Shown here in pieces: positions 24,519 to 33,679 of a stretch of 64,000 nt of DNA; position 1 is the stretch's first letter; every line of letters starts with the position of its first letter. The translations under genes were made by a program, and so were the position numbers. The DNA comes from Candidatus Manganitrophaceae bacterium (GTDB lineage Bacteria; Nitrospirota; Nitrospiria; SBBL01; Manganitrophaceae), in assembly GCA_016200325.1 (NCBI GenBank), contig JACQEZ010000011.1, forward strand, positions 62,001-126,000. The letters run 5' to 3'. The notes under the pieces were generated by a model. The model was not told the DNA's origin. It saw nothing but the letters and a program-made list of their open reading frames with translations, and did no database searches.

Positions 24519-25651
24519 TGTCCTCACCGCGTCGACTCCTTCAGAAACACAGACGGCTGGTAATCAAGATCGGAAGCAGCCTCATCGCCTCGCCCGAAAA
24601 GGGGCTTCGCGAGGAGCGGCTCTCCGAAATTGCCGAGGAGGTCGCCGCACTGCGCGGAGACGGATATGAAATCTTCCTCGTCTCCTCAGGCGCGATCCTC
24701 TGCGGGATGGAGAAGCTCGGCTTGGCCCGCCGACCCAAAACGATCCCGCTGAAGCAGGCCGCCGCCGCCGTCGGACAGAGCCGGCTGATGTGGGCATATG
24801 AAAAACATTTCGAGCCGTATCGAATCAAGGTGGCGCAGGTCCTCCTCACCCGGGAGGATATCGCCGACCGGAAGCGGTTCATCAACGCCCGCAATACCTT
24901 AATGACCCTCCTCGAACACCAGGTCTTGCCGATCATCAACGAAAACGACACCGTCACCATCGACGAGATCAAGCTCGGAGACAACGACAATCTCGCCTCT
25001 CAGGTCACCCATCTGGTCGATGCCTCTTTATTGATTATTCTCTCCGATGTCGACGGCCTCTACACCGCCGATCCGAGAAAAATACCGGATGCGACACTCA
25101 TCCCCCTGGTAGAAGAGGTCACGCCGGCGATCGAACGGATCGCCGGTTCGGCCGGCGCCTCTGGGACCGGCGGAATGGCGACCAAGGTCCAAGCGGCGAA
25201 ACAGGTGGCCGCCTATGGGGTGACCACGTTGATCGTCAATGGGACATTGCGCGGGTCGATGCGGCGCGCCTTTCAAGGAGAAGAGATCGGAACCCTATTC
25301 CTCCCAAAGTCGGTTCGTCTCTCTTCCAAAAAACATTGGATCGCCCACTCCCTGAAGATAAAAGGAGAGGTCGTTTTAGATCCCGGGGCGGTCGAGGCGG
25401 TCCTGAAAAAGGGAAAGTCGCTCCTCCCTTCCGGAATCCGTGAGATCTCGGGGAAATTCGAGGTCGGCGACGCCATCCGCTGCCTGACGCCGGACGGGAA
25501 GGAAATCGCAAAAGGCTTGACGAACTACAGCTCGTCTGAGATGATGCTGATTAAGGGAATCCACTCTTCTCAAATTGAGAAGGTGCTCGGCTATAAATCA
25601 ACCGATGAGGTGATCCATCGGGATAACCTGGTAATCCTCCACGGGGTTTAG
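24518..25651 (+). CDS. proB: Glutamate 5-kinase
   Basis: A 377-aa enzyme for the first step of proline synthesis: ATP phosphorylates glutamate at the gamma carboxyl. The amino-acid kinase domain covers residues 12-260 (VIKIGSSLI, VSSGAILCGM, ENDTVTIDEI, GTGGMATKV), and a C-terminal PUA domain covers about 285-365 (GEVVLDPGAVEAVLKKGKSL). It is translationally coupled to obgE upstream and followed by proA after one base. Feedback inhibition by proline is usual for the family. Confidence 0.97.
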   Translation: MSSPRRLLQKHRRLVIKIGSSLIASPEKGLREERLSEIAEEVAALRGDGYEIFLVSSGAILCGMEKLGLARRPKTIPLKQAAAAVGQSRLMWAYEKHFEPYRIKVAQVLLTREDIADRKRFINARNTLMTLLEHQVLPIINENDTVTIDEIKLGDNDNLASQVTHLVDASLLIILSDVDGLYTADPRKIPDATLIPLVEEVTPAIERIAGSAGASGTGGMATKVQAAKQVAAYGVTTLIVNGTLRGSMRRAFQGEEIGTLFLPKSVRLSSKKHWIAHSLKIKGEVVLDPGAVEAVLKKGKSLLPSGIREISGKFEVGDAIRCLTPDGKEIAKGLTNYSSSEMMLIKGIHSSQIEKVLGYKSTDEVIHRDNLVILHGV

Positions 25652-25652
25652 G

Positions 25653-26924
25653 ATGGCGCTCAAGGACCAACTCAGGGCCCAGGCGACAGAGACAAAAAAA
25701 GCAGCCGGCGCATTGGCCAAGTGCTCCACCGAGATCAAGAACAGAGCGCTCTTGGCGATGGCCGACGATCTGGAACGCCACGCCGATCTGATTCTCGCCG
25801 AAAACGCAAAAGACCTCGCCGCCGGAAAGGAAAAAGGGCTGGCTGGCCCCCTGCTGGAACGGCTGGCGCTCACGTCAAAGCGAATCGGTGAAATGGCGGC
25901 CGGCCTCCGCGAAGTCGCGGCACTTCCCGATCCGGTCGGAGAGGTCTTGAAGATGATCCGGCGACCGAACGGAATTCAGGTCGGCCAGATGCGGGTTCCG
26001 ATCGGCGTCATCGGAATCATCTATGAGTCGCGTCCCAATGTCACCGTCGATGCGGCGGCCCTCTGCATTAAATCAGGAAATGGTGTTCTCCTTCGAGGCG
26101 GATCGGAAGCAATCCACTCCAACACCGCCCTCGCGCGGCAGTTGGAAGAGGCGGGCCGTCGGGCCGGTCTTCCGCCCCATGCCATTACGCTGATCGAGAC
26201 GACCGATCGTCAGGCCATCTTCGACCTCCTCACCTTCGACGATTTGATCGATCTGATCATCCCTCGGGGAGGAGAGGGGCTGATCCGAACCGTCGTCGAG
26301 CACTCTAAAATTCCGGTCATGAAACATGACAAGGGAATCTGTCATACGTTCGTGGACGAATCGGCCGATCTTCGGATGGCGGAAGAGATCTGTCTCAACG
26401 CCAAGGTTCAACGCCCTTCCACCTGTAATGCCATGGAGACCCTCTTGGTCCATCGGAAGGTCGCGGCGACCTTCCTGCCGAAGGTTGCGAAGCGGTTCCA
26501 GGAGTCGGTGGTCGAACTGCGCGGCTGTCCGGAGACCCAGGCGCTTCTCAAGGAGCGCTCCGGGCTGAAAATCGTGCCGGCGGAAGAGACCGACTGGCGG
26601 ACCGAATATCTCGATCTCATCCTCTCTGTGAAGGTCGTCGATTCGATCGACGCCGCGATGGAGCATATTGTTGCTTACGGATCGCAGCACTCCGAGGCGA
26701 TCATCACCCAAGATTACGGCCATGCGATGCGATTTTTGAATGAAGTCGACGCCTCCGCCGTTTTCGTGAATGCCTCCACCCGTTTAAATGACGGCTACGA
26801 ACTCGGCCTCGGCGCCGAAATGGGAATCTCGACCAGCCGGATCCATGCCCGCGGCCCGATGGGCCTTGAAGCGCTCACCTGCACAAAATTCATCATCTTC
26901 GGGGACGGACAGATTAGGAGATAG
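25653..26924 (+). CDS. proA: Gamma-glutamyl phosphate reductase
   Basis: A 423-aa NADPH-dependent enzyme that turns gamma-glutamyl phosphate into glutamate semialdehyde, the second step of proline synthesis. Signatures are PIGVIGIIYESRPNVTVDAA, the catalytic-cysteine region VQRPSTCNAMETLLVH, and ELGLGAEMGISTSRIHARGPMG. It is directly behind proB, consistent with a ProB-ProA complex that channels the labile phosphate. Length is typical. Confidence 0.97.
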   Translation: MALKDQLRAQATETKKAAGALAKCSTEIKNRALLAMADDLERHADLILAENAKDLAAGKEKGLAGPLLERLALTSKRIGEMAAGLREVAALPDPVGEVLKMIRRPNGIQVGQMRVPIGVIGIIYESRPNVTVDAAALCIKSGNGVLLRGGSEAIHSNTALARQLEEAGRRAGLPPHAITLIETTDRQAIFDLLTFDDLIDLIIPRGGEGLIRTVVEHSKIPVMKHDKGICHTFVDESADLRMAEEICLNAKVQRPSTCNAMETLLVHRKVAATFLPKVAKRFQESVVELRGCPETQALLKERSGLKIVPAEETDWRTEYLDLILSVKVVDSIDAAMEHIVAYGSQHSEAIITQDYGHAMRFLNEVDASAVFVNASTRLNDGYELGLGAEMGISTSRIHARGPMGLEALTCTKFIIFGDGQIRR

Positions 26925-26978
26925 TCCTCCAATTTTAGCGCTCAGCCTAAGATGAGATAAGCTGAACGCTGAGAGCGG

Positions 26979-27662
26979 ATGGCTGAAAACGCACCTATGC
27001 GCATCGGTCTTTTGGGCGGCACCTTTAATCCGATCCATAACGGTCATCTGTATATCGCCGAGGCGGTCCGCAAGCGGCTTCAACTCGATCGCATCCTTTT
27101 TATCCCCTCCGGAGACCCTCCCCACAAAAAGGGAGAAGAGCTCCCCGCCGCCGTCCACCGCCTGGAGATGACCCGGCTCGCTCTGCTCGGCCACCCCGAC
27201 TTTCAAACGTGCGATATCGAAGTAACCCGACCCGGCAAGTCGTATTCCATCGATACCGTCTCCGAGCTCAAGCGCCGCTATCCCCATGATTCACTTTTCT
27301 TCATTATCGGGAGTGATGCCTTCTTTGAGCTCTCGACTTGGAGGGAGCCGGAGCGGCTTCTATCGCTCTGCGATTTTGTCGTCACCTCCCGCCCGGACCA
27401 TCCTTTCTCACAGCTTCCGGAGGTCGGTCCCCTCCTCACCCTTGATCGGGCGCCGCTCCTCGACCTCGATCGCCGAGTCGAGGGAATAGTCTGCCTTCCC
27501 CTTCCTTCTGGAAACAGCATTTATTTTCTGGCGATCCCCCCCAGCCCGATTTCGGCCAGCGAAATTAGAAAAAGGCTGGCCTTCGGTCGGGATGTGAAAA
27601 ATCTCTTGCCTGATCCGGTAGCGTCATATATAATTAAAAACAAATTATATGACACTCGGTAG
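26979..27662 (+). CDS. nadD: Nicotinate-nucleotide adenylyltransferase
   Basis: A 227-aa enzyme that joins nicotinate mononucleotide and ATP into deamido-NAD. The nucleotidyl-transferase motif GGTFNPIHNGHL (HxGH) is at the N-terminus, and ISASEIRKRLAFGRDVKNLLP is the second ATP-binding motif near the C-terminus. The start at 26979 follows GAGAGCGG; an ATG six codons later is an alternative. It precedes rsfS, the usual nadD-rsfS pairing. Confidence 0.95.
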   Translation: MAENAPMRIGLLGGTFNPIHNGHLYIAEAVRKRLQLDRILFIPSGDPPHKKGEELPAAVHRLEMTRLALLGHPDFQTCDIEVTRPGKSYSIDTVSELKRRYPHDSLFFIIGSDAFFELSTWREPERLLSLCDFVVTSRPDHPFSQLPEVGPLLTLDRAPLLDLDRRVEGIVCLPLPSGNSIYFLAIPPSPISASEIRKRLAFGRDVKNLLPDPVASYIIKNKLYDTR

Positions 27663-27753
27663 GACAGGCTGGCCGCGACCCACACAGGAATCCGGTCCTT
27701 AACGCCGGAACCGTCGACGATCTGGGGACTTCGGACCACGATAGAGGATCACG

Positions 27754-28191
27754 ATTCTTAAAGATTCCAAGAAACCCCGCTCGAAGAAATCTACTTGGGA
27801 CACCAAGGCGAAGGCGCTTCTGATCGCCGAAGGGGCCCAGTCAAAACATGCTGAGGAAATTGTCATTTATCAAGTCGGCGAATTGACCTCCCTCGCCGAC
27901 TTTTTTATTATCTGCTCCGCGGAATCCGAACCTCAAATCCGGGCCATCGTTGATGCTGTCTACGAATTGCTGTCGAAAAAGGGGTCCAAGCCGCTCGGGG
28001 TCGAAGGCCGAGAGGCCAGCCAGTGGGTCCTGGTCGATTACAACGATGTCATTCTTCATATTTTCAAGAAGGAAGCGCGCGAATTCTACAACCTCGACCG
28101 GCTCTGGGGAGACGCTCCCCAGCTCCCCTTTCCTTCTTCCGAATTGGAAGGTCCGCAGAGCGAAAAGAAAAGGAAAGGGAGGGTCAGATAA
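27754..28191 (+). CDS. rsfS: Ribosomal silencing factor RsfS, apparent ATT start
   Basis: RsfS binds L14 and blocks subunit joining when nutrients run low. The conserved core is clear: KALLIAEGAQSKHAEEIVIYQV, SLADFFIICSAES, ASQWVLVDYNDVILHIF, REFYNLDRLWGDAP. Homology extends upstream of the first TTG (27883) to about 27805, but the frame holds no ATG, GTG or TTG between the stop at 27742 and there. The best start is ATT at 27754, five bases after AGAGGA, giving 145 aa. A CTG at 27820 is the alternative but would cut the conserved N-terminus. The C-terminal Lys/Arg tail is unusual but harmless. Confidence 0.88.
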   Translation: MLKDSKKPRSKKSTWDTKAKALLIAEGAQSKHAEEIVIYQVGELTSLADFFIICSAESEPQIRAIVDAVYELLSKKGSKPLGVEGREASQWVLVDYNDVILHIFKKEAREFYNLDRLWGDAPQLPFPSSELEGPQSEKKRKGRVR

Positions 28192-28194
28192 AAA

Positions 28195-29562
28195 ATGCCT
28201 TTTCTGATCCTCATTTTCTTTGCCTTCATCGGCATCATCGGCTATCTGGCCCAGCTCAACCCTGAAAAGGTCATCTTTTTTGTGACGCGCCAGACCTCCT
28301 TCGAAATGCCGGTGACCGCGCTGATTCTCTTCTCCACCGCCTTCGGCGGTCTTCTGGTCATCCTTTCGGCCGGCATCCGTGAGACCCGAAATCTTTTTCT
28401 AAACTGGAAATATGCGCGGCTTCAAAAAAAGGAAGCTCAGATTGAGACCTACTATACCGAAGCGGTCAACGCCTTCCTTGGGAAACGCTATCGCGACGCC
28501 ACCCTGCTCTTCCAAAAAATTTTAGCGCTCAATCCGAACCACGTCAGCACCCTCCTGCGGCTGGGGAAGATCCATCGGATTGAAAAAAACTTCAATGACG
28601 CCATCAAGCTCCACCGGCGGGCGCGCAGTCTGGATGAGCAGAATATCGAAGTCCTCCTCGCATTGACACGGGACCTGGAAGAGGCGCAACGGTTCGAGGA
28701 GGCGATCCAGCATTTAAAAGAGATCCTCCGCCTCGACGAAACCAATATCGCCGCCCTCGTCCGCCTGCGGGAGCTCTACATTCGGCTGCAGCAGTGGGAA
28801 GAGGCGCATCCGATTCAAGAAAAGATCATGAAACTCCCTCTCTCTTCGGAGGCCGCTCAGAAAGAACGGATTGCCTTTCTTGGAATCAAATATGAGATCG
28901 GACGTCTCTTTTTACAGCGGGACCAGCATGAGGTGGCCCGGCGCTATTTCAAAGGGGGGATCAAGCTCGACAAAGGATTTTTGCCCTCCTATATCGGTTT
29001 GGGAGAAACCCATCTCAAAGAGGGGAAGACCGAATTGGCGGCGGCTCTGCTGGAAAAAGCTTACGACATGACCGGCCACCTGATCCTCCTCCATCGTCTT
29101 GAAGATCTCTCCATCGAAATGGGCGAACCGGAACGGATATTACAGGTCTATCGGAGGGCGATCAACAAAGATCGACATAACATCGCCCTCAAATTTTATC
29201 TAGGCAAGCTTTATTATCGGCTTGAAATGATCGACGATGCCTTCGAAACGCTGGCCGAAATTGATGCCCACGTCGAATACTTCCCCGATCTTCACAAAAT
29301 TTTAGGGAACATTCACATGCGGAGAGGGGAGCCGGAAGCGGCGGTCGAAGCCTTTAAAAAGGGACTCAAACTCAAGAAACGGGTGCTCGTTCCCTATTAT
29401 TGCGATCAGTGCGACTACCATACATCAGAATGGTCGGGTCGGTGTGGACGGTGCGGTCGCTGGAACACGTATCAAGCCAACCCGCTCCTGATCGATAAAA
29501 CGAATAGAAAAGCGCTGTCGGAAACGCCTTACAGCACCCCCCATCCTCGGGAGATCATCTAA
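28195..29562 (+). CDS. LapA-LapB-like fusion: membrane anchor, TPR array and C-terminal zinc ribbon
   Basis: A 455-aa protein. Residues 1-75 hold two membrane helices with the NPEKVIFFV segment between them, as in LapA (DUF1049). Residues 85-395 are a TPR array. The C-terminus carries a rubredoxin-like zinc site, CDQC then CGRC (within PYYCDQCDYHTSEWSGRCGRCG). The TPR plus zinc part is LapB/YciM, which in E. coli controls LpxC turnover and lipopolysaccharide assembly. In E. coli, LapA and LapB are separate adjacent genes; here they are joined. It starts three bases after rsfS, so it is co-transcribed with it. Confidence 0.85.
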   Translation: MPFLILIFFAFIGIIGYLAQLNPEKVIFFVTRQTSFEMPVTALILFSTAFGGLLVILSAGIRETRNLFLNWKYARLQKKEAQIETYYTEAVNAFLGKRYRDATLLFQKILALNPNHVSTLLRLGKIHRIEKNFNDAIKLHRRARSLDEQNIEVLLALTRDLEEAQRFEEAIQHLKEILRLDETNIAALVRLRELYIRLQQWEEAHPIQEKIMKLPLSSEAAQKERIAFLGIKYEIGRLFLQRDQHEVARRYFKGGIKLDKGFLPSYIGLGETHLKEGKTELAAALLEKAYDMTGHLILLHRLEDLSIEMGEPERILQVYRRAINKDRHNIALKFYLGKLYYRLEMIDDAFETLAEIDAHVEYFPDLHKILGNIHMRRGEPEAAVEAFKKGLKLKKRVLVPYYCDQCDYHTSEWSGRCGRCGRWNTYQANPLLIDKTNRKALSETPYSTPHPREII

Positions 29563-29707
29563 TCTCCTCGAAATTGCACCGACCCAACGGTCTTGACGAT
29601 AGAATGTCTCTGACCCATCAATGTCGCCGTTCACGGCGCGCAACCAAGTCGCTGTACTTTATCTGAATTCAGAATAAAAGGGTACTCATAGAAGAACCCG
29701 CGATGGA

Positions 29708-30157
29708 TTAGAACCACCAAGGAGGGGGACTCTCCTTCGACTTTAGATAACCTTGCAGGATATCTCTTCGCGCCACCACCCCGACCAGCGCTCCATTTTT
29801 ATTGACGACCGGAACCCGAATAAGGTGTTTTTCTTGAAGGAGTTGGACGACCGCCTCCGAGAGGGTTTCTTCATTGATGAAAATCGGATCGGGCGTCATG
29901 ATCTCCTCCGCCGTCACCTTCTCCAGCTCCCGCCCATTCATGATCGCCTTCAACAGATCAAACTCGCTGACGATTCCAACCAGCTTCTTCCCCTGATCGA
30001 CGATCGGAACGCTGCCGAACCCCCCCATTGTAATTGCGGTCGCGACCTTGTCACCGGTGGCCGTCTTCGGGTAGTAATAAATATCGGTCTGCATGAAGTG
30101 GGCGGCCGACATCTTCTTAAAATCCTCACCCCCGACCATATAGTCGACGCGTCTCAT
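29708..30157 (-). CDS. Two-CBS-domain protein
   Basis: A 149-aa protein of two CBS motifs (about residues 20-75 and 85-142), with VPIVDQGKKLVGIVSEFDLLKAI and VPVVNKNGALVGVVARRDILQGY as the strand-helix cores. It is a paralogue of the CBS gene at 19861-20283 and shares its GGAGGGAG ribosome site. Such proteins sense adenosine nucleotides. It is convergent with the lapAB-like gene and is read away from the diguanylate cyclase region; no partner domain is fused, so its target is unknown. Confidence 0.85.
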   Translation of the reverse strand: MRRVDYMVGGEDFKKMSAAHFMQTDIYYYPKTATGDKVATAITMGGFGSVPIVDQGKKLVGIVSEFDLLKAIMNGRELEKVTAEEIMTPDPIFINEETLSEAVVQLLQEKHLIRVPVVNKNGALVGVVARRDILQGYLKSKESPPPWWF

Positions 30158-30281
30158 AGTCGCTCCCTCCGTGATTAACGATGTTCATTCTATCAAGTTA
30201 TCGGCCCTAATTAAAGCCCCAGGCCGGAGGCCATTTAGGTTGGATCTGTTTCTTTTCTCGGGAGGGCAATCTTTGGTGAGG

Positions 30282-31229
30282 TTATTGACCGATTTCCTTG
30301 ATCATGGCCGTCTCTATGCAGTTCCTTCCTTGCTTTTTTGCCTTGTAGAGGGCGAGATCGGCACACTGGACGATTTGGTCCATCTCTTTTAAATCGGGAT
30401 CGGGCACCGAGATGATGCCGATGCTGAGGGTGATCCGCTCCCCTTTTTTCATCTCTTTCAACCGGAGTTGGCGGACATTCTTGAGAATGCGTAAGGCGGC
30501 CTTCATCGCCTCGTCTCCCTTTTGCTGAGAGAGAAGCACGGCGAATTCATCGCCGCCGTAGCGGGCCACCGTGTCGACGCCGCGGATTTGGCTCTGAATC
30601 GTCTGGGCCGTCTCTTTTAAGATGAGATCACCGATATCATGACCGTAAGTGTCATTGATATATTTAAAGTGATCGACATCAATCATCATGCACGCCAGGG
30701 GGGTATCGTAGCGTCTGTAGCGTTCGAACTCTTGTGCAAGCATCTCCTCGAAGCGTCGTCGATTAAAGAGACCGGTCACCGGATCGGTGATCGCCATCCG
30801 CTCGAACTTCCGCATCAGCTCTTCATATTCCGCTTTCTTCTTTTCCAGCTGATCCCGGAGCGCCTTTTCACGGAGAACGGCGGCGATCCGTGCCCCGAGC
30901 TCCGCATCGTCGAACGGCTTGATAACATAATCGTTGGCCCCTTCATCCAGGCCGGCAACTCGGTCTTTGATCTCGGTTCGGGCGGTCAGGATGATGATGG
31001 GGATCGACTGCATTTCGGTATTCATCTTCAGACAGCGACAGACCTCGCGGCCCGAAATATCGGGGAGGACGAGATCGAGGAGGATCAAGTCGGGGTGATC
31101 GATCCGCGCCATTTTAATCCCTTGCATTCCATTTTCCGCCACCAAGACCTCATAACCGGCCTTCTGCAACATCACCTTTAAGCGTTTGGTCTCATAAGCA
31201 CTGTCATCCACAACAAGAATTTTTGACAT
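30282..31229 (-). CDS. Response regulator with diguanylate cyclase output (REC-GGDEF)
   Basis: A 315-aa protein. The receiver domain (residues 3-120) has the acidic pair Asp8/Asp9, phospho-acceptor Asp52 and the Lys of YVIKPF. A short helical linker (LRDQLEKKKAEYEELMRKFE) joins it to a GGDEF domain with an intact GGDEF signature. RGVD, five residues before GGDEF, is a product-inhibition (I) site. It should make cyclic di-GMP when phosphorylated. The ATG at 31229 has a GAGG site. No histidine kinase is nearby. Confidence 0.93.
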   Translation of the reverse strand: MSKILVVDDSAYETKRLKVMLQKAGYEVLVAENGMQGIKMARIDHPDLILLDLVLPDISGREVCRCLKMNTEMQSIPIIILTARTEIKDRVAGLDEGANDYVIKPFDDAELGARIAAVLREKALRDQLEKKKAEYEELMRKFERMAITDPVTGLFNRRRFEEMLAQEFERYRRYDTPLACMMIDVDHFKYINDTYGHDIGDLILKETAQTIQSQIRGVDTVARYGGDEFAVLLSQQKGDEAMKAALRILKNVRQLRLKEMKKGERITLSIGIISVPDPDLKEMDQIVQCADLALYKAKKQGRNCIETAMIKEIGQ

Positions 31230-31455
31230 TGATTGCCTCGGGATTAGGTAGGGGCCGACCTGTGCCAAAGATACCATAAGGTCGTGTCCTGTCAAGAAAT
31301 TCAAGCAGGGTCAAAGGGGTCTTCAACCGGCCGGAAAGGGAGACTTTCAACTTTGGCGGCGCTTCTGTATAATCATCCCAGGGAGAGAGCGCACACCGTG
31401 AATCCGGACGGTCTGCGCAAACGCCCACCCGACCCAGTTGAGGCTCAGACCGACC

Positions 31456-33609
31456 ATGCCGAAGATCGACAAAGAAGCCATCCTCCGAGAGCTTGAGAAA
31501 AAATCGGACCACCCTTTTCTGCTCAAAGAATTAATGCAGGCACTCAATCTTCCCAAAGAAGCGCGACGAGAGATAAAGAAGCTGCTGCGTAGAATGATCG
31601 AAGCGGGAGAGATCATCCGGACGCGGGGAAACCGCTACGGCCTCCCACAGAAGATGAACCTGGTTGTCGGACGGCTGAAGGGGCATCGCGACGGGTATGG
31701 GTTCGTGATCCCTGAAACGGAAGGGGAGCCCGACCTTTTCATCGGCGCCAAAAAGATGGAAGAGGCGATGCATGGCGACCGGGTCGTCGCCCGGGTCGAA
31801 GCGACCAAGCCCGACGGCCGTTCCGAGGGACGGGTGATTCGGGTTCTGGAGCGCGCTCGAAAACAGATCGTCGGCCGGTTTGAGAAGGGACGGACGGTCG
31901 GCTTTGTCATCCCCGCCGACAAGCGGATCACCAACGACCTCTATATCGCCCCCGAACATCGCCTCTCGGCCGAAACGGGGGAGATCGTCCTCGCTGAGAT
32001 TCTCGCCTATCCGACCAAAAACCGAAACCCGGAGGGGAAGGTCATCAAGATTCTCGGGAAGATCGATGATCCCCGGATCGATACGGTCATGGTCGTCGAG
32101 TCGTACAACCTGCCGCGCACCTTTCCAGACGACACGCTGCAGGAAGCGGACAAGGTCAAAGAATCAGTCACCGCGCAGATGCGCCGGGGGAGGGAAGACC
32201 TTCGGGAGCTGCCGACGGTCACGATTGATGGAGAACGGGCGCGCGATTTCGACGACGCCATCTCGATTGAGAAAACCCGGTCGGGCTATCGCCTCTGGGT
32301 CCATATTGCCGACGTCTCCCATTATGTCCCGGAAGGGTCGGCGCTCGATCGGGAAGCCTATGAGCGGGGAACCTCGGTCTATTTTCCCGATGCGGTCTTG
32401 CCGATGTTTCCGGAGAAACTCTCCAACGGCATCTGCAGCCTCAACCCGAAAGAAGATCGCCTCACCATGACGGCCGAGATGGTCTTCGACGAGGCCGGCC
32501 GGCGCATCGACTATAAGCTCTATGACAGCGTGATCCGAAGCGATGAGCGAATGACCTACACCGCCGTCCGGCAAATTCTGACCGACCGAGACGAAACGGT
32601 CCGGAAGCGGTATGCCGGACTCCTCCCTCAATTTGAAATGATGGAGCGGCTCGCGATGCAGCTTCGGAAAAACCGGCTGGCGCGGGGGAGTCTCGACTTT
32701 GACCTTCCGGAGCCCGAGATTATTTTGGACCTGACGGGCGAAACGATCGATATCATCCGGAGCGAGCGGAACGTCGCCCATCAACTCATCGAAGAGTTCA
32801 TGCTCGCCGCCAATGAGACGGTTGCCGGGCATATGACCCGCCTGGAGGTGCCGTTCCTCTACCGCATCCATGACCCGCCGACGCCAACCCGGATTTTCGA
32901 ATTTAATGAATTGCTCAAAACCTTCGGTCTGGTCCTTCACGACCTGGAAAAACCTCGGCCTCGGTCGCTCTCGGATATCTTGGATGTCGTGAAAGGACGG
33001 CCGGAGGAGCGTCTGATTCATCAAATCCTCCTCCGCTCGCTGAAGCAGGCAAAATATTCCGCTGAAAATCATGGCCACTTCGGACTCGCCTCCGAGGAGT
33101 ACACCCACTTCACCTCTCCCATCCGGCGCTATCCCGATCTAATCGTTCACCGGCTCCTCAAGAAAGTCATTCACCACCGGATGTCGCAAGAGGAGCAAGA
33201 GGCGTGGGCCGAGCGCCTCCCCGAAATCGGGAAGCAGACCTCGGAGCGGGAGCGCCAGGCGATGGAAGCGGAGCGAGAGGTCATCCAACGGAAGAAGGTC
33301 AAATTCATGTCGGACAAAGTCGGCGAGACCTATGACGGTTTCATCTCCGGCGTCGCCGCCTACGGCCTCTTCATTGAGCTCGGCACCTACTTCGTGGAAG
33401 GACTGATCCACGTCAGCAATCTTCACGACGACTATTATATCTACGACGAGCGACAGCACGCCCTCATTGGAGAGCACCACCGCCGGACCTTCCGACTGGG
33501 TGACCCGATCCAGGTTCGTGTCGAGCGGGTTGATCTGGAGAACTGGCAGATTGATTTTGGGTTGCTGGAGGAAGAGAAGCGGCGCAGCCGGAAACGGCGG
33601 ACCCGATAA
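31456..33609 (+). CDS. rnr: Ribonuclease R
   Basis: A 717-aa 3'-5' exoribonuclease that degrades structured RNA. In order: an N-terminal helix-turn-helix-like segment (residues 1-55), cold-shock/OB domains (to about 220), the RNB catalytic domain with the acidic cluster RARDFDDAISI, and the C-terminal S1 domain (VGETYDGFISGVAAYGLFIELG) ending in a basic tail RRSRKRRTR. The ATG at 31456 is preferred; a TTG six codons earlier lacks a ribosome site. Length is in the family range. Confidence 0.95.
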   Translation: MPKIDKEAILRELEKKSDHPFLLKELMQALNLPKEARREIKKLLRRMIEAGEIIRTRGNRYGLPQKMNLVVGRLKGHRDGYGFVIPETEGEPDLFIGAKKMEEAMHGDRVVARVEATKPDGRSEGRVIRVLERARKQIVGRFEKGRTVGFVIPADKRITNDLYIAPEHRLSAETGEIVLAEILAYPTKNRNPEGKVIKILGKIDDPRIDTVMVVESYNLPRTFPDDTLQEADKVKESVTAQMRRGREDLRELPTVTIDGERARDFDDAISIEKTRSGYRLWVHIADVSHYVPEGSALDREAYERGTSVYFPDAVLPMFPEKLSNGICSLNPKEDRLTMTAEMVFDEAGRRIDYKLYDSVIRSDERMTYTAVRQILTDRDETVRKRYAGLLPQFEMMERLAMQLRKNRLARGSLDFDLPEPEIILDLTGETIDIIRSERNVAHQLIEEFMLAANETVAGHMTRLEVPFLYRIHDPPTPTRIFEFNELLKTFGLVLHDLEKPRPRSLSDILDVVKGRPEERLIHQILLRSLKQAKYSAENHGHFGLASEEYTHFTSPIRRYPDLIVHRLLKKVIHHRMSQEEQEAWAERLPEIGKQTSERERQAMEAEREVIQRKKVKFMSDKVGETYDGFISGVAAYGLFIELGTYFVEGLIHVSNLHDDYYIYDERQHALIGEHHRRTFRLGDPIQVRVERVDLENWQIDFGLLEEEKRRSRKRRTR

Positions 33610-33679
33610 GCTCACGGCGTGAAACCGGTCCGCTGGCCTCTCGAAAGCGGAAACCGCCCCTACGGCAGCCTGTCCCGAT

